This document shows positions 11,574 through 22,976 of a DNA stretch of 64,000 bases, piece by piece. The stretch is from Phytophthora hibernalis. Lineage: Eukaryota > Oomycota > Peronosporomycetes > Peronosporales > Peronosporaceae. Position 1 is the first letter of the stretch; each line of letters opens with the position of its first letter. The translations under genes were made by a program, and so were the position numbers. The notes below the pieces were generated by a model. It was not told the origin of the DNA. It did not search any database and saw only the letters and a list, made by a program, of their open reading frames with translations. The stretch spans positions 682,001-746,000 of the forward strand of contig JAAKBF010000020.1 in assembly GCA_012656075.1 (NCBI GenBank), read 5' to 3'.

Positions 11574-13487
11574 ATGGCTACACCAACAGAGCTGGATCTG
11601 AACGAGCTGGAGCGGGGTGATGGAGTTTGGGAAAACATTCAGGTCTTCATTGAAGCTGTGGTGAATGAAAACACTGCTGGTGATCTGATTATAGGACATT
11701 TGTGCGGGGTGGCTGTAGGAAGTGCTACGCTTTGGATTCCGAAGTCTGTGGGAAGCATTTGCTGGCGTGGATAGTCGAATCATGGTAAAGCTTCTCCATT
11801 GTCATCCTTGGCAATGAATTGTGCTGAAGTGCTTGTCTGATATCAATGCAGGAGCTAGACAAGGCTCTCGCAGCCCAGAAGAATGACTCGCAACGTCAAC
11901 AGCAGCACTTGGAGGCTATCGCAAAGACTCTTAGCGTCATGAGCGAGCAACTTCGACTGTAAGCGAAGCAAATCTTTTTGTTTGTACACTTCTCCTCTTT
12001 TGGCTTGGAACCAATTATTAATATATGTTCGTTGCAACAGAGGACAAGATGAGGCGGCGAACCAGCAGGTCGAGACGCGCTTACAAAACTTGGAGTACCA
12101 GCTTCAGGATCAGCTTGTCGAAGGCCGTAAGTCTGTGGTTGACGATAGCACTGCTAACAAATCCGACGTCGTCAAGGTAGAGCGTCGACTGGATTTGCTG
12201 GAAGAAGAAATGGGGCATGTCGTGGCAGCGATTCACCAGAAAGCGGATGCAGAAGCTCTGGTTGAACAGGGACGAACCTTGCAAGAGACAATTCGCAAGC
12301 GCGTGAGTTGGATGTTTGAGAACTTCACAGAGTAGTTTGCACTTTTGAGTAATGCGTTGTCGTGGCTGCAATGAATTAGTGCAAGAAAGAAGCGTTTGAC
12401 CAGGAAGTCCTTGGATTACAGAACCGATTCCAGCAGCAGCGAGAGGAACTCGAGAAGCAACTATCGGCTTCGTTCTTGGACCTGAAAACATCCCAAGAAA
12501 CCCTTCTGCACTCGGAAGTGGCGAGTTGGTCTGTTAAAACACATGATAACACCATCAAAAAGCGTTCAACCGATGATCGATCAAGCAAGTCAGCAGCAGA
12601 CAGAAACTCTAAAAGCCATCACCGATGAGCTCCAGCATTGTTACGAGGCTGTCGTAGCTCAGCAGAAACAAATGGATGAATGTAAAACCGCTATTGAGAA
12701 ACAGGTTCGATCAGCGATATCTGCGGATCGAGAAGACATTGCTCGGCAGTGCAGTGAGGCGCACGGAAGAATTGACTATCAATTTCGAACTCAGGAGGAG
12801 TCATTGGAGCGGATTCGAGGCGAGCAACGCGTTCTACAAGAGGAAATTGATGCAGCTGAAACCAAACGAGCAGAGCAGACCGTGACTGAAATTGCTGCTG
12901 CTGTAGAAACTCTTGACCGTCGAGTACTTGATCGAGAGCACCAAAAGCTCGAAAAACTGCATGGTCAGCTCACTGAAGAAATTCAGCTCACAATTGCAAA
13001 CGCGTTAAAGGCTTTGGAGCCTGCAAAAGACAAGGAACAGCGGAGATTCAAGCAGCACCAGCACGTCGTCGCGCGTAAATTAGCAGAGCTTGATCAGATG
13101 ATGCAGTTAATTGGACGGCAGCTCATTCAAAACACGTCACAACTGCAGGTGGTGCGCAATGAGCAACTGGTGCTCGATATGCACAGGGATGAGTCCGACT
13201 GCGACGACAACGAGCTCCTACTTCAGTATGACAGCATCGATCAGAGCACTGTTTTTGCTGGAATTGCGTCGTCACCAGTCTTTCCTGGCTTGCAACACGC
13301 TAATCAAATTGAGGCTGGACGCAACGAGCAAACGGAAGACACGGCTCAGGAAGATACCGCAGAATTACAAGCACGTCGATCTCAGCATCAAGAACTGCAA
13401 AAACAGTTAGACAAGAAGCTCCACGACTACAGCCAGCTCTTAGATTCTGCAAACAGCGACAACGAGGCGCAGCCACCGAAAGGGTAA
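11574..13487 (+). CDS. Uncharacterised coiled-coil protein
   Basis: Probable start MATPTELDLNELERG. Exons are inferred from GT/AG ends: a first exon to about 11670, one ending near 11793 (AFAGVDSRIM), 11851-11958, 12041-12300, and 12380-13487. Almost all of it is heptad-rich, charged coiled coil (for example QVETRLQNLEYQLQDQLVEG), without recognisable domains. A frame change near 12537 sits in an AAAA run. A structural or cytoskeletal/ciliary role is possible but is only a guess. It follows the previous gene on the same strand by about 90 bp and the two could be one transcript. Confidence 0.5.
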
Positions 13488-13604
13488 ATCCGTTCATTAC
13501 ATTAGGTAAAAAGACCGCGGCGGCGAAACTCGGGTCGGCTCTGTTTGTCGATGAAGAGGTTGTATCGATAATTGCGTGAGGTTGGTTGGCGTTGATTGAC
13601 CCAT

Positions 13605-15013
13605 TCAACTGAATGAACCATTGCCAAGGCAGCCTCTTTCATCGAGTGACCCCGCCTCGAGTGCTCCATTTCCATTTGGCAGGGATCCGTTTGATCCAAT
13701 AGCGGGCGTCTCTGGCGTCGCCGACACGGTCATGACGGCTAATAAGTCAACCGACGGCGGCGTGATCTCCACGCGAAGCGAAGCTTCCGCGCGCTCCAAA
13801 ATGCCCCACAGAAACTCTTGCTCCTGCTCGTACGTCAACCCATCCTCGTTGCCACCGTCCAGGCGGGACAACAGCTCCTCGTTCGAGGGCTGCGCCTGCA
13901 CTCGCGGGAGACGGAGCGTCGTGAGCTGCGCTGTGAACTGCTCCCCCAACTTCTGCTCGCTTAAAAGGTTCTGCGAGGCTGTCACGATCTCGTTCTTGCG
14001 CTGCACCGCTTGCTCCGCCTCCAGCGGCTCCGGCACCTCGCTGATGTCAATAAAGGCCTGCGCCGCGCTCTCCACAATACCGCTCAGCCGGTCGTTCTCG
14101 CTCAGCACGCCCTTACCGGACCACAGGCCACTCGATCTGCCGTTGCTGCCCATCCCGCCCATTCCCAACTCACTGTGCAGGTCCAAGTGCTTTTCCAGCT
14201 CCAGGAAGTGCTGCAGCGATGCATCGTCCAGAATCCCGGGCACCTGCAGTAGGTCATCTACACACCAGTCACCGCCAGCTTCTCGACTCAAAAAGGCAAC
14301 CACCACTCACCAAGATACTCTTGCAGACTCGCCTGACGCTTTACCAAGAAGTTGGGGTCAAATCTGCACCAAACACAAGAGGGTTACACCATCAGTACCC
14401 CACCCCATCCACCCTATCAACTAGTTTAGCAGCGTGGAATTCTCAGAGCAACCCCGCGTTGAGTCGAAGCGTAACAGCCAGTAACAGCCACCGCTTCGGA
14501 ACTGCAACCTGGTCGCGTACGCGCACAGCTCGGGTACTTCTCTCTCTTTTTAGATAAGATCAAGTGATTTTACAGTCACCGGCCTCAGCAGCCTCCTCTC
14601 TTCCTTGTCAACATGAAGAGAATAGGTCCCTCGAGCTGTTTGCAGCAACAGCGACACCAGGGAGCTCAATACAAAGCGGCCTTCTCCCAACAGACTGTAC
14701 AGTCCTTTATCATCACGGAATTCCACGCCTTTGCCCTCACAGCCCCACGCACCGGCCGAACCACTGCTTCTCTGGCAGCGAAGCCTCGATGAGGTCCCCG
14801 AGGCGCCGCACCAGACGCGAGTGCAGCTGGTCGAAGTCGCTGAAGCGCCGCGAGATGCGCCACAAGCCGCCGTTGCACGAGATCTACACGGCAAGTTAGC
14901 CCCAGTACAAGAAGGAGCAGATACATACAGTCACGCACCTCCACGACGAACTCCGTGTGGTCCCCCACAGTGTCGTAGCCCGTGATGAGCGCGCTCACGT
15001 TCAGCATCGCCAT
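13605..15013 (-). CDS. PX (phox homology) domain protein
   Basis: A phosphoinositide-binding PX domain at the N-terminus: MAMLNVSALITGYD (exon 14939-15013), then GGLWRISRRFSDFDQLHSRL (exon 14753-14883). The latter contains the hallmark RRFSDF motif whose Arg contacts PtdIns3P. FDPNFLVKRQASLQEYL follows (exon from 14363). After the PX domain come LLQVPGILDDASLQHFLELE, typical of the post-PX helix, and a Ser/Gly/Glu-rich tail of about 200 residues ending GCLGNGSFS. Introns are 14884-14938 and 14364-14752. A further splice near 14310 is likely but its phase does not close, suggesting an indel. Likely endosomal membrane association; no BAR domain is visible. Confidence 0.78.
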
Positions 15014-15248
15014 CGCAGCTTGCGTGTTATCCCGAATGAGGGGTCTGTACCCCACAGGGTAACCTATGTGTAGCAGGGTACGTTTCGATTTTTTATCAGC
15101 AAGTTAGGTTGGTTTTCAGTAAGTAACAGGGGTACGTCGTGGGTCTGTACCCCATAAACGATGTGTACTCTGTGCGGTACGTTTATATTCAACTTCAAAC
15201 AATTTCCCGATCTTGACGAGAGGCAACAGCAACTTGGAGCTTCCTGGC

Positions 15249-16349
15249 ATGGCGCACTACGGACGCGACCGCGTGACGCTCGTGGTGGACGTGGACCACA
15301 CACTCACGAAGCTGCTGGAGTGCGCGGCGACGTGGCATGAGGCTGAGCACGAAGTTAAGGTAAGAGGAAAACAACGAACCAGTCTGCGATCTTTCGAGTT
15401 TCAACAGCTTTTACACGCTTTTAGACTAAATATACTGCTTCTACTGTGTAGATCGATGTGGACGCCGTCGCGTCGTCGAGTTGGGCCAGCGTATGGGGCT
15501 CTGACGATGCCGAGAGCAAGACGCACGCGTTCTACGCGTCCAAGCAGTTCGAGACGGAGCTGCAGCCTGTGCCAGGAGCGAGCGAGACGCCTGCCGCTGC
15601 GCAAGTTCTTCTCCTTACTGGCTATCACAGACCGTCCGCGGGTCGTGGAGAAACAGACGCGCGAGTGGCTGGACCGCCACTTTTCTGGTGTCTTCGACAA
15701 GCTCGTGTTCGTGGACGAGGACAGCCCCGAGCACCTGGTGACGCGCAAGAAGGAGCTGTACGACGACCTGAAGGTGAAGGTCGCGGTCGGCTCGGACGTC
15801 TCTCTACTGGCTGAAGCAGCGGTGGACGTTGGCCATGTGGTCGTCGTGGGCTCCGTGCCTTGGACAAAGGCTGCGAGCGAGGCAAGAAGCGGTGTGGTTC
15901 AGGTCTCCGAGTGGTCAGCAGCTAAAGAGGACTTTGACCAGTTGATCATGGACCTCGAGCTGCAGCCGTTGGAGAAGGTGTACGCCGGACCACGTCTGTC
16001 ACGATACACAGACGACCTGGTCACAGTATCGACACGGAAGCCAGCAGGTGCGGTACCCTCGTGCTTCTGGTGATGGTTCTGCTGTCTAACAATGAACTGT
16101 ATCCGCAGTTTTCTACGCTAACATCATCAACTCCAAGTTCACGGTGCAGAAGCAGGAGGTCGTGCGACTGCAGGCATCCGAGGCGGCCATCACCACGGCG
16201 GTGCAGGCGGCCGAGATCCTGCGCATCCAGAACAACGCCGTGACGACCAAAATCTCGACGCGATACGCGCTGAATCGCCCCAGGACCGCGGCGGCTACCG
16301 CGTGCCCAAACTGGAGCTGGTGCTGCAACGCGTCGCACGCAAGGCCTAG
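15249..16349 (+). CDS. HAD (NT5C-like) domain fused to Alba domain
   Basis: The N-terminal half is a HAD phosphatase of the 5'-nucleotidase C (NT5C) type: DxDxT in LVVDVDHTLTK (residues 11-21), a NT5C-like FYASKQFETELQPVPGA, the second motif in LLAITDRPR and EWLDRHFSGVFDKLVFVD. Without any stop the frame runs on into an Alba nucleic-acid-binding domain: KPAVFYANIINSKF, VVRLQASEAAITTAVQAAEI and a C-terminal basic strand ending VARKA. Exons are 15249-15359, 15452-16047 and 16109-16349, with CTAAC branch sites visible. Two indels are needed: one extra base near 15590 and one missing C in the CCCC run at 16278. Substrates of the HAD part are unknown. It could also be two genes, the second starting at MDLELQPLEK near 15949. 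Confidence 0.7.
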
Positions 16350-16417
16350 TAGAGCAGGGAGAGGTCGAGAGTGCCAAGATGCAGACGAAAACAGGAACAG
16401 TGACGTGTATGAATCTC

Positions 16418-16701
16418 TCACTCGTCTCGAGCGGCTCTATGTCTGGCCTCCAAGTACTCTCGGCGCTCTTCGTCGCGTATCTGACGCCGCTCCGCCTCGT
16501 TCGTCGTCACAATGTCGTCTGCATGCAGCACCCCACAAAAATACGGTTAGTTTTTCGATTCGCACGCGTTTGTGAAGCTGCCGTACAGAAGCCGGTCTTG
16601 ACCATGAACACCTCCATGGCCGCACCCGTGACGAAGCACAGCGGCACGAGCTTCTGGAGGATCGGCGCGAGCGCCACCGTCGCCTGATGCTGCGGTGCCA
16701 T
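16418..16701 (-). CDS. SMIM4/UQCC5-like small mitochondrial membrane protein
   Basis: Two exons, 16587-16701 and 16418-16518, joined by a 68 bp GT/AG intron with exact phase, give a 71-residue product with no indel. It has a short N-terminus, one hydrophobic segment (LVPLCFVTGAAMEVFMVKTGF, residues about 18-38) and a highly charged tail (ERRQIRDEERREYLEARHRA). This layout and the GxxMExxMxK pattern resemble SMIM4 (UQCC5), an inner-membrane assembly factor of respiratory complex III. The assignment rests on my reading of length, topology and motif order, not on a search. It is convergent with the HAD-Alba gene and divergent from the SET gene, 117 bp away start to start. Confidence 0.72.
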
Positions 16702-16818
16702 CCTTGGTCTCCACAAAACACGGTTGTGAAGCACTGGGTAAGTTAAATGTGGTGCACACGTTATAGCGGTTACAACTGTAGCCATCTCGAGGCAAAGGAC
16801 GTTTGCTACCAACGAACA

Positions 16819-17669
16819 ATGACCTCCGAGACGCTGGCGTGTATAGGCTTCCGCTGCCTGGACCGCGACGAGTGCTACCACTACGATGAGGAACTTAAGA
16901 AGGTGTCGTTCATGCACGACGGCGCGAGTTGCCATTCCACGCTCGCGGATGAGCAGCACCTGTTCCGGTACCACAACCGAGACGGAGAGATGCAGATGCT
17001 CAGTGCTGACGAGCTGCAGGAGCTCATGAAGTGCACGTACACGAGCAAGCTACTGTTCCAGCGCACGCACTTGTTGCGCAATTATGGGTTCTGGGGATTC
17101 TCGGACTCGATGGAGGACGGTTTCGACCAGTTTGCACCACTCGGACACAGCACGATCGAGGTGTCACCGAAAGTCGCAATTGGGCACGTGTCGTTGCTGG
17201 ATCACGTCGAGGATCAGCCACTTGGACTGTTTGCTGCAGAAGATCTCGCGGGCTACGAGTTCTTGGGTGAGTACACTGGGGTGATCAAGGTGGGCATCAG
17301 CGAGATGAACGAGTTCGACCCGTACGGTATCGCGTACCCTTCCGTGTACGAAAGTGGAGACCTGTACGTGAGTGCGAGTGAGTACGGCAACGCCATTCGC
17401 TGCATTAACCACAGTGCCACCCCCAACGCACGCTTCGTGCCGATGGTGCACAACGGCATTCTTCGGATCTTCTGCGTAAGTCTTGTGATCAATGTGGGAA
17501 CGCGAGGCTTGGTCTAACAGGATATTATACTGTTCGTGTATTGGTGCAGTTTGTGATCGCAGACGTCAAACAGGGTGACCAGATATTCGTCAACTATGGA
17601 CCTTCCTACTGGAAATCCACCGGAATCGATCCCGTCGCTATCCACGAGCCAGAAGTTCAAGTACAGTAG
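16819..17669 (+). CDS. SET-domain protein (putative lysine methyltransferase)
   Basis: Two exons, 16819-17475 and 17550-17669, 74 bp intron, frame intact, about 258 residues from MTSETLACIGFRCL. The SET domain occupies the C-terminal half: the first strand LGLFAAEDLAGYEFLGEYTGVI, then the AdoMet-binding IRCINHSATPNARFV, then DVKQGDQIFVNYGPSYW containing the catalytic-region Tyr. An in-frame extension to 16747 exists, but the region before 16819 contains a plausible GTAAGT...TAG 5'UTR intron, so I prefer MTSETL. The N-terminal half has no recognised domain. The substrate is unknown; it ends shortly after SET with no post-SET cysteines. Confidence 0.85.
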
Positions 17670-17724
17670 CTGTTTCATTCCCGTTTACATAAGAGTGAGT
17701 GCAACAAGTCACTTGGCAAGCCGC

Positions 17725-18310
17725 TTACTCTTCGATCTCGACCACAGCCTCGATCTCGACGGCCACGTTGAGCGGCAGGGCGTTGGTGCCCACGGCCGAA
17801 CGGGCGTGGATGCCCTTGTCTCCGAAGACCTTGGCGATGGTGTCCGAGGCACCGTTAATCACGGCCGGCTGCTGCGCGAAGCCGTCCACGCAGTTGACGA
17901 AGCCCACGAGCTTCACCACGCGCTTGATCTTGTCCAGGTCGCCCACCTCGTCTGCAAAAATACAGCAAAAATACAACATTAGCTCTCATTATTGACACGT
18001 CCCCATATCACCACGTACGTTTGAGTGTAGCCATAAGGCTCAGCGCCACATAGTGGGCGGCGTCGTAGCCCTGCTCCGGCGTGAGGTCCTTGCCGATCTT
18101 TCCCAGGATGAGGTCGCCTCCAGCAGGTTGCGGCAGGTGGCCAGCCAGGAAAAGCGTGTTGCCCGAGCGCACCGACGTGCGGTAGTTGCCCTTGGGCTCG
18201 GCCACAGCCGGCAGCGTGTAGCCCAGTTCCTCCAGCTTGCGCTCGATGTGCACGTTGCGCACCGCCGTCGCCAGGAAGCGCGGCTTGGTCATGCGGATGA
18301 GGGACATCAT
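17725..18310 (-). CDS. RidA/YjgF-YER057c-UK114 family protein
   Basis: Exons 18019-18310 and 17725-17951, separated by a 67 bp intron, give 172 residues in an intact frame. Family features include GNTLFLAGHLPQ, GYDAAHYVALSLMATLK, DLDKIKRVVKLVGFVNC and SAVGTNALPLNVAVEIEAVV. RidA proteins hydrolyse reactive enamine/imine intermediates from PLP enzymes. The length and the start (KLEELGYTLPAVAEPKGNYR) match the longer subfamily rather than classic RidA, whose catalytic Arg sits in the C-terminal strand. Here that position reads ARSAVGTNALP, with Thr-Asn instead of the usual Arg-x-x-v-x-v-x-x-LP Arg spacing, so activity is uncertain. Start alternatives are Met codons at 18310, 18307 and 18292. Confidence 0.88.
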
Positions 18311-18987
18311 GGTATTAATGGGTGAGATAGTGAGTCAGACGCAGATTGCTCAATGAGCTGCTGCAACTCAAGAAATGAGCCGGAGATCGGCGACGCGTCC
18401 TATCGCGAAGAGGCATCTAATCGGATGGATACTTTTCTGTGATTGGATGAAATTAAGTTGCTGTATTGATTCGATGAAAATAGAATAGGTACCACGTACC
18501 ACTTGTAGACGAACATGTAGCCATGTGACAGGCGACCATCTTATCTTGTTGCCTTCGCGACCTGATGCAGGTTGGTGTTTGTCTCTGCTGTTTCTGGTGC
18601 CATACTGTTCCTTCCTCAGTGCTGCTCCAATTGCTGCAACAGGTTCGGTATGTACATCGATTGTGCAGGGAGGGGGTAGGAACGCCTCATGGGGGCAGTG
18701 TATTTTAGTGTCCTCCCTCGAACCAGGAAACCCGGTGTCTACTGCAGCGCAGGTGCACTGTCATCTCTACTGGGGAAGAGGCGACGCATTCCCACTTGTT
18801 GCCAAAGCGCAGAAGGGGTCTAGGAGAGGGTGAGACGGTTCGCAACGACGACCATGGTCGCTGCCGCACACTCCCTTCTCCAGCTTCCAGCACCCGAACT
18901 GCTTCGACAACCGCAACAGGCTCCTTCGACCGCGACCCGCGTCTGTACGCGTAGGTTGAGTGCGTCGGCGAAGTTGTGGCCGGCATC
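18311..18987. other. Intergenic region between RidA-like and PI4K-like genes
   Basis: About 0.7 kb between divergent genes. A plus-strand open stretch at 18525-18833 might be a 5' exon of the downstream kinase, but nothing in it resembles a known domain and I did not include it. Confidence 0.4.
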
Positions 18988-20516
18988 ATGCAGTCTCTCA
19001 GTATCTCCGCGGTGCACCGGTCTCCAGCCATCAATACCACCTACCAGCCATCGCGCGTCCTGAGCAGTGGCAAAGCCGATCTCAAGACCTCGGCACAACC
19101 CCAGCAAAACCCGCTGCTTTCAATCAATCCAAGCCTTCGAAGCCTACGCCTGACGGACGAAGTCTTGCCCTCAAAGATCCCAACAATGCTATCTCTTCGC
19201 AGTCGATGGCAAAGGACCTGTCGGACTGCAGTGACACGCACCCAGCGTAAGTTGTTTGCTCTCTTCGTTCGGTGAGCTCCTCCTCATTGTGCAATATTGC
19301 TTTTGATGCGTGGTCGGAACAGAATCAGCGTCGAAGTCCTCAAGCCAAGAGCTTGCACGGGTAGCCGTGAATACTCGGTACAGATGGCACTGCTTGCCAA
19401 CCAGGTGCAAAACGGTCTGCAAACCCGAGTTGCTCCCATTCCCATTGACGAATGCACGGGAGGCGTCTACTACCTGCGAACAAAGAATCGTCGCCTGACT
19501 GCTGTGTTTAAGCCCGCAGATGAAGAAGCCTACGCGTCAAACAATCCTAAGCGGTTCAACAAACCCAAGCAATCTACCGGAACTTCAGTATGCGCGAAGG
19601 TATATCAGCTGGAGATGCTGCCGTTCGTGAGGTTGTGGCATATTTGCTAGACCACCAGCACTTTGCTAAAGTGCCAACCACTATGCTCGCATCGATTTAC
19701 CACCCGGACTTCCATTTCCAAGCTTCGGAGACCCCCTACCGTAAGACTGGTTCACTGCAGGTTTATGTTCCTCACCGCGATACAGCTGACGACGTTGGCA
19801 CGGCAATTTTCAGCGTTGCTGATGTCCAAGCCATCGCGATTCTCGACATTCGTCTTGCCAACCAGGATCGCCACGGAGGCAACCTTCTTGTGGTAGAACC
19901 ATCTCAAGTGGTAACGCAAACTGCCTCAGTAGTGACGATCAAGTCACAAGCAGGCAAGAAGGTATCTCTCGTCCCAATTGATCATGGTGCTTGCCTACCT
20001 CGCGTATCAGCACTATCAGAGACCAGTTTCATGTGGCTAATGTGGCCTCAAGCCAAGCAACCGTTTTCACCGGCGGCACTCGAGTACATCGAAGCACTGG
20101 ATGCAAATCGCGATTTGAAGTTACTCGAGGATAATCTGCCTGAAGACCACCAACTTGAACGTGAAGCAGCCCTCACTTTACAAGTATGCACAGCTTTGCT
20201 TAAGTTCTGCGCACTTGATCTACACATGACTGCGTACGACATCGGAATGCTCATGTGCCGCCAAGGAACCTCAGCTCAACAAGAATTCAATCCAAGCGTG
20301 CTAGAAATGCTGGTAGCTTCAAGCCGTTGCGATCCGGCCGTTCTCAAAAGTGAGGGTTTCTTGAAAATTAAAGAGAAGCCGCAGCCCGCACTGAAGATGG
20401 CCTCTACCCCATTTGAGAAGCAAGTCCCAGTGCAAGACAAGGCGTGGACAAACTACGTGATCGCCTTCATGTCAACTTTCCGTCGTGAATTAGTGGCGAA
20501 CATTGCGGCCAAATAG
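18988..20516 (+). CDS. Phosphatidylinositol 4-kinase gamma-like kinase
   Basis: The kinase domain resembles plant PI4K gamma/ubiquitin-like-domain kinases: GGVYYLRTKNRRLTAVFKPADEEAYASNNPKRF, with the ATP-binding Lys in VFKP; GISAGDAAVREVVAYLLDH; the catalytic loop DIRLANQDRHGGNLL; and the metal-binding PIDHGACLP. The C-terminal LMWPQAKQPFSPAALEYIEALD is also typical. Exons are about 18988-19246 and 19323-20516. Two indels are needed: near 19115 (CCC run) and near 19571 (AA run). The N-terminal 90 residues are Ser/Pro-rich with no clear ubiquitin-like domain. The 5' limit is uncertain. It would phosphorylate PtdIns or, as reported for some plant members, proteins. Confidence 0.82.
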
Positions 20517-20542
20517 AACGACATTGTTCTACTCACTGGCCT

Positions 20543-22728
20543 TCACTGAAGCAGTCGAGTAGATACTCTCAATTGAGCAGCAATTCGCACTTGCATGTCA
20601 TGAAGTAGGTCTTGCAGCCAGCGCGTCATAGGAACATCTCCCTGAGGGCTGGAGTTGTCGTCACCTTGCAAGAAAACGCTAGTAAATAGAGGCAATACGT
20701 CATTCTCGATTACTCGCTTGATGCTGTCTTGTTGAGGTGCCGAGCGGCACATTACGGATATCAACTCGCCAGGGTCATTGTCCTTTGCCTTATTAATCGA
20801 TAACCTACTGACCCTCTTGGCCAGATTCGATCCGTTTGTGTTCAACTGCACATTCACCGTGGGTGCCACCACGCACAAACGCAGGGACGACACAAGTAAT
20901 CCCTCTAGAGCTCTAGCATGAGATCGTGTTTGCTTTTGCATCAGCGAAACTTGTTCGGCCAGATCAGTTTCAACTTCGGAGATCCGCGTTTGTATGGATC
21001 GATTGTGTTGCTCTGTAACATGGAGTGCGTCTGAAAGACGCTGCATCTCGGCTGACCCCTCTTTCTGCACTTTATCACGCTCGCAGCGCACGAGTTTTAC
21101 CACCCGTTGCTGCTGAAATGCGTTCTCTTCAGCTAATTGGTTCTTCTCCTTCATTAATGCCTGGACTTGGCATTCAAAGTCTTCAACACGTTTTCTCATC
21201 AGGCTGTCTGCGTCTTTTTCAGCGGTCTGCTTCTCCACCAAAGCTCGAAATCGATTTACATCAGCAATCTTTTGCTCTATCCGGACCTTCAGCGCGGTTA
21301 CGAGTGTCTGATGCTGCTTCTCACGTGCTGCTGATTCGCTTTTGTGTTGCTGTCCAAGTGCCTGAATCGTGCTTTCCTTGGAGGTGATATTGCTACGCAG
21401 TTCCTGGTTTGTTTCCTGAATGAGATGAAGTTCTTTTTGATGTGTTTTCTTTTGATCCTCGAGAAGAACTCCCATAGCGGCCAAACTTCGTTCCAGCTCC
21501 AGTACCCTACGTTTGTGCTCGGATTCATTTTCAAATCGCAACTTGCTTTCACGGTTGAGTTTTTCTTTCTCGAATTTTGCTATTTTTTGAGATTCTTCGA
21601 TGTCAGCTGATACTTTTTCAGTTCCTGCTCGCGATCATTAAGTTGGTTGGTCATGAGCTGAACATGTTCTTTCAAGGTTGCTATCTCGTGCAATTGAGCC
21701 GCCCTAATTTCATCATCGCAACTCTGTTGAAGTACGCATTGCGTTGCTTCATCGACTACCTCAGAGACCTCGGTGAGAACGTCATCGATTTCGCTTTCAC
21801 TTTGCAGCATTTTCACTTGCTTGTTCAGTTTAGTGCACTCTGCCTCAAACAATAAGCACTCCTCAACCTTTTCTGTCAGCTTATCGCGTAGCTGCACGAT
21901 TTCAACAACGCGTGTGTTGCGATCTTCCCACAATTGCTGCTGTCTGGATTCAACTTTGTCGACGTATTTCCGTAGCTCTGCTGCCGCAGCTTGGGCCTGC
22001 TCATTCTCATGGTGCGCCTTAATTGCTTTAGCCCGCGCTGTTACACACTTTGTGCACACCGAACTCGGTGATATTGGTACTTTGACGCTGATGCTGAGGC
22101 TGCACGGAATTGTCCCCGGCGACCACTTTACTTTGACCACGCATCCTGGATAGAGATTCAAATCCATTCAAGTAAGTCAGGCATATGGAATGAAGCAGAG
22201 TAGAATAGGTAAGCCGTACTTCTCCACCAACTGTGTCCGTAGTTGGTCGTTCTCATGGCGAAATACAGCATTTTCGTCACGCAGTTGTTGAACGTCGTCT
22301 CTGGGATCGAAACTGGGGTCTTGCAAAAAGCCTTCGGGTCCATTCAAACGCTCGTCTTGCTGTTGAATTTGCCGATAGTGACTGTCGTGTTCTACTGGTA
22401 CGCCCATATTTCGTTCGTGATGCGTAGTTGAAGTGAAGACGCGCACTGCCATTCTATCAGCTGAAGCTCTCCGAGAAACTTGTGTCGAGGATGGACGCTG
22501 TGCTTGGTTACCATACATGTACGTCATAGTGGCATCAGTGTGCGTAGTGCGTCGCGAAGTTGACGTTGCGACAGCACTTTTCGGCACAATCCCAAACGCT
22601 CGCCGACCAGCAGGGCTGCTGACACCGAGTGACGATGCTGGCCGAATATCTGGGACTTGGGCTGCCAGACTAGGAGATTGATCCGCGAAGTTGCCATTGA
22701 TCGATGGTAAAGCAGAACGCTGCTCCAT
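20543..22728 (-). CDS. Long coiled-coil protein
   Basis: Start MEQRSALPSINGNF at 22728. The N-terminus is a disordered Ser/Thr-rich region of about 110 residues, then coiled coil to the end (DDVQQLRDENAVFRHENDQL onwards; LTEKVEECLLFEAECTKLN; MRFENESEHKRRVLELERSL). An intron lies near 22210-22151 (donor GTACGG, acceptor CCAG). Frame changes near 22060 and 21575 need one indel each. There is no recognised domain; cytoskeletal, basal-body or motor-associated functions are possible. It is followed upstream on the same strand by another long coiled-coil gene. Confidence 0.65.
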
Positions 22729-22976
22729 GACTTCACCCTCGGACGATTAAGGACTAACTTCCAGCTAGCATGTTCCCATTTCCACTTCAACACCTTGTTA
22801 TTTTTACGTTGTGATGTGCTATCTCCTTACACGGAATCCTAATTAGCGTTTAGTCTTGTGCCAGGATGAAACACTCCCAAGAGATTTCTTCAGCGCAGGT
22901 GATTGCAGGGTTAGTGGTGAGGGCGGATCCCTCGAAGGATCATCAGATGCCTGAAGTGCCGGTGTTTGAAGTCGTT

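Noticed and set aside
16507..16974. Minus-strand ORF of 155 residues overlapping the SET gene start
   Set aside because: Only its 3' part is coding (the SMIM4-like exon from 16701); the upstream part is the antisense shadow of the SET gene, and the end runs through the intron.
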